From contig JAQOOI010000002.1 in NCBI GenBank assembly GCA_028554645.1, positions 62,001 to 126,000 on the forward strand: DNA of 64,000 bases, given 5' to 3'. Position numbers and translations under genes: made by a program. Below, one piece after another: positions 32,488 through 42,929 of this stretch. Under the pieces are notes generated by a model that saw nothing but the letters and a program-made list of their open reading frames with translations, was not told the DNA's origin and made no database searches. Source of the DNA: Omphalotus guepiniiformis. Taxonomy: Eukaryota > Basidiomycota > Agaricomycetes > Agaricales > Omphalotaceae. Each line of letters starts with the position of its first letter. Position 1 is the stretch's first letter.

Positions 32488-35009
32488 ATGGATGACTTTT
32501 CAAGGCAATTGGCTTCCTCTATCACTCTCAGTAGGGAGCCTTCCGAGGTACCGGTAAGTCCTTTTTAATTCCTTTCTCTCACGCGCTGCTTTTCACAGTG
32601 TGTCACATATATATTCGAGAACCGCTCTCAATTGACGGCCTCTTTCTTTTCTTTTCCCTCTCACAGCTCTCAGACATGAACGAAGAAGATTACAAGGCTC
32701 TTTCCGCCATCGTTTCAAGGCTAGGCGACTTGGACCGACGTCTACGGGACCAATCGTTCAAGGAGTTTGGAAAGGGTCTTAGGTTGAGGACCATTACATC
32801 CGCTTTCGACGACTTGAATCTCGCCTTGGTAGGCATCATTTCTTTTCATCTTCGTTATAGCTAACCTCATCTTTACAGACTCGCATCGCTTTAACATTTA
32901 ATCGGTCCCAGCGAGCACATACACATCTCCCCGACTATTTTACCGGTTCTTTTCTTTCTGTATGCAATCTCGCTTTATGGCTTCATCAGGCCAAACCGAC
33001 TTCATTTATTGTGCCGCCCTGGGGGCTAAATCGCGCTAAACTTGATTCTTTCTGCCTCAAGTATACAGTAAGTATCTCTCAGACTGGTTTCATTTCTTTT
33101 GCTAACTCTTTACAGCTTCGCAATTTGTGGGAACCACTACCTCCATTTCCTAAGCTTAAGCAAACTCCGCAGCTCGAGGAAGACAACGACGACGATGAGA
33201 TCTTACTCCCGCCTCTCGCCACACTTGCTTCGTCCGCCAAGGTTGCTCGCGCTGAATCTTCGAAGGTTTCGGCACCGGTTTCAAAACCAAAGCCAAAGCC
33301 AAAGCCAAAGGCCAAGACTAGTGTAACGCCCTTACCGGGTCGTTCGGTATGTCTTTTCTTTTTGTTTGAAGAGGTCCTTCTTATTTTATCATTTTTAGAT
33401 GAAACGCAAGATCTCCGACGTTGAAGCCACGGCCGAATCTACTGAGCTGACCGACGACGATGATACTGACTTCGAGTCCGAGAACTCTGAGCCTCCGGTC
33501 AAGAAGTCTCGCGTTTCTGAGGGTAAGAAGCCTGCAGCTGCAGCTTCAAAGGTACGTTTCCTTATAGATTTATTTATTCTTTTCTCATGTTTTCTTACAC
33601 AGGGCAAGGGTAAACAGGTGGTCAAGCCAAAACCGAAGATTCGGAAGATGCGTGTGGAAGAGCCTGCCGATGACCCAGCGTCTCGAAAGACTCGCTCCAA
33701 GGCGACTTCAATTACTGTTCCTGCATCCAGCGACGAGGAAGAGGAGAAGAAGGAAGAGGAGAAATTGGTCAAGACTGAGGGTGCTAAGGCCCCAGTCAAT
33801 CTCAACGTCGACTTTGAGGCACCTCTATGGGCTTCTCGCGCTGATTTCTCTACTTCTTCTGTTTCTCTTGCTCCGGGCACTCGTTACGAGGCCCCAAATC
33901 TTCAAGTAAGTCTTGTCATTTCTTTTTATTTCATTTCCTTTTACTGACAATGTCTTTCCTTAGCGATCGGATGGACGAACACCTCAAAACCGTGCGAAGG
34001 AGGACTTTGAAGCGATACCCGGTAAGTATCTCTTTTATTTCATTTTTCTAGTGTTTGTTTAACGGTTCTTTTACAGGCCGTGTTGTCTTTGGATGGCCTT
34101 ATGGCCGTCCTGTTACTTTACAGCAACTCGTTTCAGTCAACCGCACATTCGATAGGGTGAGTATCTTTCTGACTCGAGATTAATACCCGCTAAATTTTCT
34201 TTTCGTCACTCTTTTAGTTCTTCGGCGACTCCATTTGTGCTGCCTGCGTCGGCGGTACTCACACTGAAGGTAGAGAATGCCGTCCTCAGTTCAACAGCAA
34301 GACTTTCGAATGGCGCTGCGCTACCTGCGCAAAGGACAACCATACCTGTAGCTGGTCGTACGGTTTGGAAGGCAGCGATCAGTTGCGATGCCTTTCATAC
34401 ACATTGGCTCGCAGCGGCAGTACAGGTAAGTATTCCTTTCATTTCTTTAGACATCTTTTATTAAAGGTTCTTCGTTTCTTAGTTGTCTCTCAGGAAGCTG
34501 AGCAGTTGCAGATTCTCATCGACACCTACGAGGACATGCAGAACAGCGTCTCCGCGCAGATGCGGGCGATGGAACGGGTACACCGAACGATTTTGCAGCG
34601 TCAAGATCATATCAAAGCTTCGTGTCGCGATCCTCGTCTCGTTTTACATCAGGTTCAGACTGGCGACCCGACGTTCGACTATTCGGACGAACAGCTCAAA
34701 CTACTGGCTACCGCGCTTGGATGGGACATCAACCTGGTGTCTCGGGCCAGCTACATCGCTAGGAACGAAGCAGGTCATTTCATCGTGGTGGATCCAGAGG
34801 TCGAGCCGCAGCCCGGTCCTTCCAATATCCGTTCCACTCCCGTTGCTACAGCTGACATCGACGAATCGCCTCAGGCGGTCGGTGCTTCGCAAGTCACGGT
34901 CGAAGAGGATGAGGACAAGGAAGACGAGCTGGAGGAGGAGACGACGGGCAGGGTCTTAGTGCCAGAAAGCAGTCCACTAGCTGGGAGGGACGATCCCCTC
35001 TCAGAGTGA
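32488..35009 (+). CDS. Extra gene 1 of the Gypsy element, antisense to pol, multi-exon, Cys-rich nuclear-like protein
   Basis: I do not recognise a named family. Exons with GT..AG introns join into an open protein starting MDDFSRQLASSITLS (32488-32553, next exon from 32667). It has a helical region (LSAIVSRLGDLDRRLRDQSF), a Lys-Pro run (KPKPKPKPKAK), acidic and basic low-complexity stretches with NLS-like KKSR and MKRK, and then RVVFGWPYGRPVTL. A Cys/His cluster follows with CAACVGG, ECRPQF, CATCAKDNHTC, possibly zinc-binding. A coiled-coil region (EAEQLQILIDTYEDMQNSVS) and an acidic tail ending GRDDPLSE come last. No frame breaks were seen. Its promoter must lie between the 3' LTR and 32488. 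It could be a captured host gene or an element-encoded regulator; both are inference. Confidence 0.65.
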
Positions 35010-35848
35010 CTTTCAAGGCTCGGGTGCACGCATAGTTCGTACCCCTTTTTCCCTTTACTTTCTCCATCTCTCAGTCCCAATCTCACAGATCTGTCGCTTT
35101 CTTCGCTTGGCTGGGACCTGCCGTATCCGTTCGCATTTCGTCGCGGGTAGCCTTGGTGTTCAACACACCAGGTTGCCCAAATATATATATCTTAACGTAT
35201 CATTTACTCGCAGATACTCCCTATACTTACTTTATAGTAGTATAGGTCGAAGTATCTTTATCATAGTCCTGAGCTTTTATGCTCAAAAATATATATCTCA
35301 TTTTTCTTGGTATGAATCTGGTGTGAAACCTAAGAAATCGGTTTGAGAGTCTCCTTCAAATTGAGTATCTAACCCGATTCGAGAGGGAAACAATTCTTTA
35401 AATGACTTAAGCCCACAATTTTCAATAAGTATCATTTCTTTTTGAGGATACATTGAATTTAATAAGTCCTTTCTGTCAAGGTTGAGAGCTTTTCGATTAC
35501 TCGGCAATGCTATTCGGCTAAGTCCTCTGCGGTCAAAGCTGTCTAGATCTCCAGATTTGAGATATTTGAAATTTCAAAAATTCAAAATTTTTGGCCTTGT
35601 AAACTTTGTGTGCTCTCTCCCCCCAAGTAAAATTAACTTCAACGTCCCCGTTGATCAATCTGCTACGCTGGCTAGGCCTCATTGTGCCTGTTTGAACAGC
35701 ATAGGAGTAATGACCAACTTGCAGATTTAGACGGGGTAGACCAGATATAAAAGGTGCAGCGCAGATTCAGAACGACTCAGCACCATCTATCACTTGGTTC
35801 TACAACCCTTCCACTTTTATCATTTCTCTATCTCTACATTTTACAGTT
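35010..35848. other. Spacer between the two extra genes of the Gypsy element
   Basis: No coding sequence is evident. It contains one copy of the recurring GAGTATCTAACC motif (about 35360) and, just before 35849, a probable promoter and leader for extra gene 2. Confidence 0.4.
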
Positions 35849-37242
35849 ATGGCCCCTAAAGGTCCCAAGACTTGGCCTGAGCGTCCTGAGTGGGTTGCCA
35901 CAACGCAGCGGTATCTTTCTCGAGCTACTGGAGCCATGGAGGCCAAAGATGCGGATACTGAACTGCTTGGGATGCTTATTACAGCCCTTGCTAGTCATCT
36001 TGTAAATGTTCAATCTTTGATTCCAGGTCCAGTATCTAACTTGATTTCTTATTACAGAAGAAGTCTCTGCCTGCATATGCAGTTGCTAAGTCCGAGGAAG
36101 CGTTCACTTTGTTCGACAAAGGTGTCAATCTGGTCGCAGATGCAGTCAAAAAGTTCCCATCTGTAGGTGAACCTGACACTTTCTCCGCCATTAAAGCTTT
36201 CCGGGACGACTTGGCAAAGCGCAGAGAGACTCTCAGCGGATCTAAGAAGCGCAAAGTACGTTTTTATTGACCATCCCTCTCATTTCGAGTATCTAACTGC
36301 CTATCGGTGTGTAGCCAGCTAAAACTCCCGAACTTATTGAGGATGATGATGATGACGATGAAGAGATTGAGGTCATTACTGGTGACGGAGACGTTACTGT
36401 AAGTATCTAACTCCTGAGTACCTAACTCAAATCTCAACATGGTCTTTCTTTTCTTAGATGGCAGATGGACCTTCCCTTGGGCTTTCTGCGTCGATCCACG
36501 CTCCCAATAAGGATAACAAGGACTCTAGCAAGGACAAAACCAAAGGTTCTCCCACTACTACCACAGTTCATAAGTCTTCCAAGGAAAAAGTAGTAATTAC
36601 TTCTCCAAGGGTAAGCAGATTTATGTTCAGAACTGTTCATTCGTTTCTCTTGACTGATGTACCTTGGTAACTTTTACAGGCCACCTCAGTTGGACCCAAA
36701 GATGTAAGTTTTTAGTTCCATCTGGAGTTATTCATGCAGTTTTATGTACTGACTATAAATGTTCATGTAGAATGAACCTATTCCTGAGCCCCACAAGGTG
36801 ATTGTCATGAAGAAGCCTCGTATTGAGAACCCAATCGTCAACCTTAGAGAGGAGACAGACCGTGAGTAGTCACCCAATCTGCGGTTTTTCGAGTTTCTAA
36901 CTCAATTATCCTGCAGATGAGCGCAAACTCCGGGAGAGTGGAGAAGAGATTGTGACTCGTATCACTGCTCTGTTCCCTTTCATGGACTTGGACCACTTCT
37001 CTCCTGAGGTTCTTCAATCAATTTCCAACTTCTTGAAGACAGAACTCAGTGTTCATCAACATGCCATTCAGTATCATCATTCTCAGTACAGATTTGCCTA
37101 CAAGGAGTTTTCCCGTCTGGAATTGCTCCGAAGACAGAAGGAGAAGGCTTACAGGGCCAACCAGAGTCCCTTGGAGTCTGGTCCAGGTACTGCTGATGAT
37201 CCAGCTCCTTTCCATGCATTTCCATCTGCAGACATTCTCTGA
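35849..37242 (+). CDS. Extra gene 2 of the Gypsy element, antisense to pol, multi-exon, unknown
   Basis: The protein starts MAPKGPKTWPERPEWVATTQ, continues through a helical domain (AYAVAKSEEAFTLFDKGVNL), a basic end (SGSKKRK), an acidic run (EDDDDDDEEIEV), a Ser/Thr/Lys-rich linker, a 24-nt exon (ATSVGPKD, about 36681-36704), and a C-terminal coiled-coil-like domain (HSQYRFAYKEFSRLELLRRQ), ending FPSADIL. All introns are GT..AG. Several contain the motif AGTATCTAACT, which includes a CTAAC branch-site core. It ends about 200 bp from the pol stop, tail to tail. No family was recognised. It and extra gene 1 share a layout (helical, acidic, coiled coil), hinting at partner proteins. Confidence 0.65.
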
Positions 37243-37443
37243 CTTTAATGTTACATCTGGACATCTCAGTATCATTTATGGGCAGTTTACACGGTATTGG
37301 TACATCGTATAGGACATCCTCAGACACCCTTTATGTTTATCTTAGTAGTGCATACTACTGTTACCCACTTTTTACTTTCATCTGCAGTTAGGTAGTCACT
37401 TTTCAGTGTCTATCTCTTACTTTGTTCAAATATAGTGTGTTTA

Positions 37444-40400
37444 TCATTTATTTTGTGAAGATTGAGACCTGGTCTGGACTGGAGCGTCCCAATCTGGTTC
37501 TTCTTCATCTGCATCGTTTGCAGATTGTAGTTCTTCATCACTGAACTCATCAAGATCTTCATCTTCAGCAGGAATTCTCAGTTGAGGGATACTGTCAAAG
37601 ATGTAATCTCTCTCAAGTTCAGGGTCTAACTCAAAGTTATCATTGACCATCTCTTCTAGTTGTTCACTAGTCAAGTCTATAAGTTCATGAATGTTCTCAG
37701 GCAGTTGAATTGGTTCATATCTAGCTACATGGGGTAGTACTCTGAAGGCCGCAACCTTTTCTCTGAGTACTGTACCATCCATCTGGGCCACAATGTAGGA
37801 TCCCCCTTTGGTTCTCCTTATTACAATCATGGGTCCCAGGTATCTAGGATACATCTTTCTGTCCAAGTTCTTCTCAACTTGTGTATTTCTGACTTGTATA
37901 AGTGTACCAGGTTTGAAATCAAAGTCTCTGATAACATTTCTGTATTCTTCTTCATATTGTCTAAGAGTCTCTTTCTTGGTTGTATCAATTCTAGATATCA
38001 TTTCCTGCACATGGGTTCTATGCTTAGCTAGAGCTTGTGCCCTATAGCCAATAAGTTCCTCATATGTCAAGATTCTATCTGGAAGTTTTACTAACCATGT
38101 AGATTCAACAATATCCAAGGGTAGGATAGGTTCAGCTCCAGTAACAAGGAAGTATGGTGAACATCCAAGTCCTTTTCTAGCTGTAATTCTATCTGCCCAG
38201 AAGACATGTTTGAGAAACCACCACCATCTCTTTAGATCTCCACCTGTAGCTTTTGCCAAGGCAGTTCTAATGTCAAAGTGGGCTCTCTCAATCTTGCCAT
38301 TTGCTTGAGAATTGTAAGGAGATATAGTAATTCCTTTAATTCCATATTTATCTTCTAGCCATTTAAGCATAGCTCGCATCTGGGGTGCATTATCAGTTAC
38401 TACTTCATCCGGACATCCCCATCTGCATATAATATCATCAAAGAACCATTCCCCCAATGATCTAGCATTGTCAGATCTTAAGGCTCTTCCTTCAGACCAG
38501 GATGAGAGTGCACATCTGCCATGCACAACATCCTTGCAACCATTACTTGGAGGTGATACTTTAAATACATCCACATGAATCTTCTGAAACAGGGAGGGAG
38601 TGTGTGTAAGAGTGGGAGGAATCTTCAACAATTCTAATTTTCGGTTCTGGCAGATTTGGCAGGATTTGACAAACCAATTGACATCTCCATTCAAATCTGG
38701 CCACCAAAAACGCTTCTCTATGAGAGCTTTTGTTGCAAACATTCCTTTATGTCCCAGATGGTCATGAGCAGCATGCATCATGTACATCCTTTTCCCTTTA
38801 GGCACAACCAGTCTATGCTGGCCTCCTGTATCATCATTCCTTCTATAGAGTCTACCATCTCTGTCTACAAAGAACTTTACAGCCCTGGAAATGAACTTTT
38901 TCATAGCAGTCTCACCTAGGTGAGCTAGAGGCTGATTGCCCTGCAGGTACCAATCTTTGATTAGGTCTAGTTGTTCATCCAGTTCCTTTGTAGATGCAGA
39001 TCTGTGATCCTCTCTATATGGGTGTTCATGTTTCCATTCAGTACCTCCTTCAGGTATAACCAAGGTCTGTGCAAACTGCAACATCGAGTTAGATACTGGA
39101 TGTTGAATTGCTAACAGCTCTCTAATGGAATTCAAGTGACGTTCTTCTTCAAGAGCTTCTTGCAAATCGTCCTCAAAGTCGTCTATTGACTTTGCAACTT
39201 CCTGCAAGTAACCACCTCGAGTATCTATTTCATCTTTAAAGGCTTCAAAATCAAAGGGTACCTCAGATTCACCATCTCCCATTCTGAATTTCACCGGCAG
39301 ACCATCATCTTCATCAACAAATGAATCCGGATCTCTAGATGCCGCTCTTTCAGTTGGTATGGTTCCTCTAGGTGGTCTAGATAGTCCATCTGGTCCCTTA
39401 TGTTCAGTGCCCTTGATGTGTACCAAGGTGAAGTGGAACTTCCTTATTTCTTCAATCCATCTGTTTATAGTTGCATTGGGACCACTACTGGGTTTGTCAA
39501 GCATTCCTTTAATATAGCTTGCATCTGTTTCCACAGTAAGATCCCTACATCCATATGTCTGGTAGTATGTTTGTTGTAAGGCCAACATCAAGCCATATAG
39601 TTCTCTCTTGGGTTGAGAAAACCTTGCTTCTCTCTCATTTAAGGTAATAGAACCCATCCAATTGTAGAACTTTTTCTTTGAATCTGCAGGGTCTCTCTGA
39701 TATAGTTGGAAACCTACTGCCATCCAGGAAGTATCTACTGAAAGGGTGATTCCAGTACTTAAATCATAGTCAATAGGACGGAGTGCTGGAGCATTCCTAA
39801 TCCCATCTTTAATCATTTCTACAGCTTCCAGTTCTGCAGGACCCATTTGAAAAGGTACATCTCCAGTTAAGATTGTCAAAGGTCTTGCTTTCTTGGCATA
39901 ATCCTTTATGAACATCCTCATCTGACCAGCAGTGCCCAAAAATGACCGGATATCTTTCTTCTCAGACCATTTTGATGCATCACAAGTCAGGACAACTTCA
40001 GCTAGCCTTTCCACTGGCTTTTCTCCCTCATAACTGACATGATGTCCAACAACATCACCTTCAGCTACACAGATGAAAGCTTTGGTCCCTGCAAAGGTAC
40101 CACCAGCATGTTTCATTCTTTGCACAATTCTGTTCATATTCTGCAGATGCTCCCACACAAATCTTCTGATGCCAGAATTTTCAGGGATAGTTTCATAACC
40201 TCCATCTGCAGTTTCATATCTGCTGACAGGCCCTTTTACTGGTACATCATCAATGTAAGGTTTAGTTACATGTGGAATTTCATCTCTGAAGATATATGTA
40301 ACATCATCATGATAGATAGGGACAGAGTTTGTCCAACCCATAGGTAACTTCACTAATCTATGTGGGCCAAAAGGTGTTTGGAAGGTGGTAAGATCTCTTG

Positions 40401-41487
40401 AACTTTCATCAACCAGCCTCTCATCATACCCAACAAAGATATCCAGTAAACCCAAACATGCTCTTCCAGAGAAGCTTCTAGCTATATCTGCAGTTGCAGG
40501 AGGAATTCCTGAATGTTGAATAGTCACTTTATTGAGTGGTTCTAAACTATGGACCAATCTTAAGCTTTTCCCATCTTTCTTTAAGACACAGAACCATCTG
40601 GATCTATAGGATGAACTGGATGGCTCATATACACCAGCATCTATTTTGTCCTTAATCATTTTACACACTTGATCATAGATCCCTGGAGGTATAGGAATAT
40701 TCCTTTCTACCCAAGGAGTGTGTGGTAACACTGGAAACTTTACTGGAGGAAAGAACTCTGTATTAAAGGTTCCTCCTTCAGATGCTTCCCATGCAAATGC
40801 TTTTTCTTGGACTTTCATAAGATGGTGTACAAGTTTCATTTCTTCAGGCCATAAGAAACCTTCATTATGATTCTTGTCTACAATTTCTTTTCTTTCTTGA
40901 GAGTACCTCTCACCAGGAGTGAAATCTGGAGGATGAGTAGGTAACTCAGGCATATCTTTTAACGGATCTCCAATTATTTTTCTTTCAATCCGGAACTCCG
41001 CAGGTAAGGTAGCTTTAACAGGTTTGACCTTAATAGCAACTGGTTTGTACTTTCTAGAAGCCAAAACAGTCACCAATCTGGCCATTTTGTTGCCATTCTT
41101 ATCTCTACTCCATCTGGGTCTTGAAGATTGGACAGGTTTAGGTTCCCTTTTGACCTTTTTACCCTTATTCATCCTCTTTTCAGTTCCAGATGCAGGTTCC
41201 GAAGTGTGATTAAGTACCGTGCAAGTATCTAAGTCCGGATTCTGAGTATCTAAGTGCTCTTTTGAATTCAAATTTAAATTTTCTCGCCAGGTACAGAACA
41301 CTTGTTTCTTTTCTGAGTCTACAGACCGATTTAAATACGATCTAACCGAATCTGCAGCCGCTATATCGTTTTCTCTTATGATGGATTCAGCTGCAAACAC
41401 AAATGCCTCAGCCTTTTCCGGTTCTGAAAACAATTCATTGTCTGGCAGCTTATATCCAGCAATTGTGGCATTGCCATCTTCATCCAT
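37444..41487 (-). CDS. pol: Gypsy pol: reverse transcriptase, RNase H, integrase (1347 aa)
   Basis: This polyprotein part copies the element's RNA into DNA and inserts it. RT shows FQTPFGPHRLVKLPMGWTNS and the catalytic KPYIDDVPV (YxDD form). RNase H shows LSVDTSWMAVGFQLYQ. Integrase shows the HHCC zinc site (HAAHDHLGHKGMFAT..CQICQNRK) and the DDE core with HVDVF, VTDNAPQMRA and NGKIERAHFD. A C-terminal YPRYLGPMIVIRRTKGGSY segment resembles the GPY/F module. No chromodomain was seen. The frame is the same as that of the protease upstream, separated by one TGA at 41563-41565, so 37444-42921 is a single frame with one stop. Readthrough or a point mutation are both possible. Confidence 0.92.
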   Translation of the reverse strand: MDEDGNATIAGYKLPDNELFSEPEKAEAFVFAAESIIRENDIAAADSVRSYLNRSVDSEKKQVFCTWRENLNLNSKEHLDTQNPDLDTCTVLNHTSEPASGTEKRMNKGKKVKREPKPVQSSRPRWSRDKNGNKMARLVTVLASRKYKPVAIKVKPVKATLPAEFRIERKIIGDPLKDMPELPTHPPDFTPGERYSQERKEIVDKNHNEGFLWPEEMKLVHHLMKVQEKAFAWEASEGGTFNTEFFPPVKFPVLPHTPWVERNIPIPPGIYDQVCKMIKDKIDAGVYEPSSSSYRSRWFCVLKKDGKSLRLVHSLEPLNKVTIQHSGIPPATADIARSFSGRACLGLLDIFVGYDERLVDESSRDLTTFQTPFGPHRLVKLPMGWTNSVPIYHDDVTYIFRDEIPHVTKPYIDDVPVKGPVSRYETADGGYETIPENSGIRRFVWEHLQNMNRIVQRMKHAGGTFAGTKAFICVAEGDVVGHHVSYEGEKPVERLAEVVLTCDASKWSEKKDIRSFLGTAGQMRMFIKDYAKKARPLTILTGDVPFQMGPAELEAVEMIKDGIRNAPALRPIDYDLSTGITLSVDTSWMAVGFQLYQRDPADSKKKFYNWMGSITLNEREARFSQPKRELYGLMLALQQTYYQTYGCRDLTVETDASYIKGMLDKPSSGPNATINRWIEEIRKFHFTLVHIKGTEHKGPDGLSRPPRGTIPTERAASRDPDSFVDEDDGLPVKFRMGDGESEVPFDFEAFKDEIDTRGGYLQEVAKSIDDFEDDLQEALEEERHLNSIRELLAIQHPVSNSMLQFAQTLVIPEGGTEWKHEHPYREDHRSASTKELDEQLDLIKDWYLQGNQPLAHLGETAMKKFISRAVKFFVDRDGRLYRRNDDTGGQHRLVVPKGKRMYMMHAAHDHLGHKGMFATKALIEKRFWWPDLNGDVNWFVKSCQICQNRKLELLKIPPTLTHTPSLFQKIHVDVFKVSPPSNGCKDVVHGRCALSSWSEGRALRSDNARSLGEWFFDDIICRWGCPDEVVTDNAPQMRAMLKWLEDKYGIKGITISPYNSQANGKIERAHFDIRTALAKATGGDLKRWWWFLKHVFWADRITARKGLGCSPYFLVTGAEPILPLDIVESTWLVKLPDRILTYEELIGYRAQALAKHRTHVQEMISRIDTTKKETLRQYEEEYRNVIRDFDFKPGTLIQVRNTQVEKNLDRKMYPRYLGPMIVIRRTKGGSYIVAQMDGTVLREKVAAFRVLPHVARYEPIQLPENIHELIDLTSEQLEEMVNDNFELDPELERDYIFDSIPQLRIPAEDEDLDEFSDEELQSANDADEEEPDWDAPVQTRSQSSQNK

Positions 41488-41562
41488 TTCAATACAAACA
41501 GCTACCTCTCCCTGATCTCTTATCAGTTCATTGAGGTCCGATGAAAATTTTGAGAGTCTCCC

Positions 41563-42921
41563 TCATTTTTCACAGGGACACTCGCAGATTTCTGTGTTTC
41601 TGGGACAAGCTTTGGTTTCACCAGGAATAGGTTTAACCTTAATTCCTCTACCTCTGTCATATGTTCCCATTGTACACTTCATTCCACTGTTTGGATCTGT
41701 AATGGTGATCTCTTGTTCTCCAGTTTCAAAGTTTCTGACTACACTGCTTGTTAACACATCAAATGGTCTTCCCAAAAGAACATCATAAGGCACTTTATCT
41801 ATTATGTGAATCTGCATATAGATAGTTATTTCTCCAAAGGTAAATGGTACATTTCTTGCTAGTCCCCTAGTAGCCTGTAATTGACCATTTGCACTTTGCA
41901 TATGGATCACAGTCTCTGGGTCCCATCTTAAACCAAGTCCAATAGCTACTCTTGTATTCATGGACACGATTTGAGAACCACTATCAACTACTGTCTCAAC
42001 TTGTTGATCAGAGTGATTAATCTTTGGGTAGATTGCCTTTAGACTGTCAGTCTGGCTGGCTACTATAATGATCTTGTTCCTCTCATCTGGAGGTACATCT
42101 TTCTGATACTGGTCCACAACATCCTTGTGTACCACTGAGCCTTTCTTAAGGTCATCTGTGTCTTCATCTAGGACAATAAACACATCTTCCCTTTCATAGG
42201 CCATATCTTCAATAAAGACCATATAATTTGCCTGTACCAGATTGACATCTTCTTCTGGTAGAATACCATCAGGATCATCTTCATCCCTTACTTCATGAAC
42301 AAAAGCCTTTACAGGACGCTTATACACTCTGTTGTTCTTCAATTTTCTCTGCATAATCTTCTGAAGTGCCGGAGATATAGCAATGAGGTCCCCACTACTT
42401 ATATCTATCTCAGATCTAAAGATTTTGTCTGCAATTTCTTCTGCTAGACCCGGTTTGAATAGTGAGTTTCTAAGCTTGAAATCGGGCTCAGATTTACGCG
42501 GAGGCTTTGTGTATACAATAGCATTCCTTGTATCATTACTCATTCCATCTTTAGTTCCAGATTGAGCTCCTTCAGTCTCATTTGACTTATTCTGGCTCCC
42601 TACAGGCATTCCCTTTGGTATAGGTGGCCTATCTATTGCCTTTACATGATCAAACGGACGGTTAGATACTCTCCGTGCAACATCGTTGTTACTTTCAGAG
42701 GGAGATTCAATCTCCTCAGTGTCAGAATCAACGGGTAGTTCAAAATGAATGGGCTCTTTTCTCATAGCAGGGGGTCTGTATTTCTCCCTTTCAGATGGTC
42801 TTAGTGTAGGTAGTAATACTTCAACTCTCTTTTTCTTTACAAGTTTATTTTCCTCAGGAGATTGACCTGTTTTGTGAGAAGGATTCTGAGTATATACAGC
42901 TTCTTCACCAATCTCCTTCAT
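41563..42921 (-). CDS. Gypsy aspartic protease-containing ORF (452 aa)
   Basis: The retropepsin-type active site is VETVVDSGSQIVSMNTRVAI (about residues 333-352; DSGS form of the D[ST]G motif), with a later VPYDVLLGRPF segment typical of retroelement proteases. The N-terminal part is polar and low in recognisable domains. It starts 9 nt after the gag stop in the -1 frame relative to gag, and ends at a TGA in frame with pol. The family usually makes protease as part of Gag-Pol, so recoding at both junctions is plausible. Confidence 0.82.
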   Translation of the reverse strand: MKEIGEEAVYTQNPSHKTGQSPEENKLVKKKRVEVLLPTLRPSEREKYRPPAMRKEPIHFELPVDSDTEEIESPSESNNDVARRVSNRPFDHVKAIDRPPIPKGMPVGSQNKSNETEGAQSGTKDGMSNDTRNAIVYTKPPRKSEPDFKLRNSLFKPGLAEEIADKIFRSEIDISSGDLIAISPALQKIMQRKLKNNRVYKRPVKAFVHEVRDEDDPDGILPEEDVNLVQANYMVFIEDMAYEREDVFIVLDEDTDDLKKGSVVHKDVVDQYQKDVPPDERNKIIIVASQTDSLKAIYPKINHSDQQVETVVDSGSQIVSMNTRVAIGLGLRWDPETVIHMQSANGQLQATRGLARNVPFTFGEITIYMQIHIIDKVPYDVLLGRPFDVLTSSVVRNFETGEQEITITDPNSGMKCTMGTYDRGRGIKVKPIPGETKACPRNTEICECPCEK

Positions 42922-42929
42922 TGGAAACT

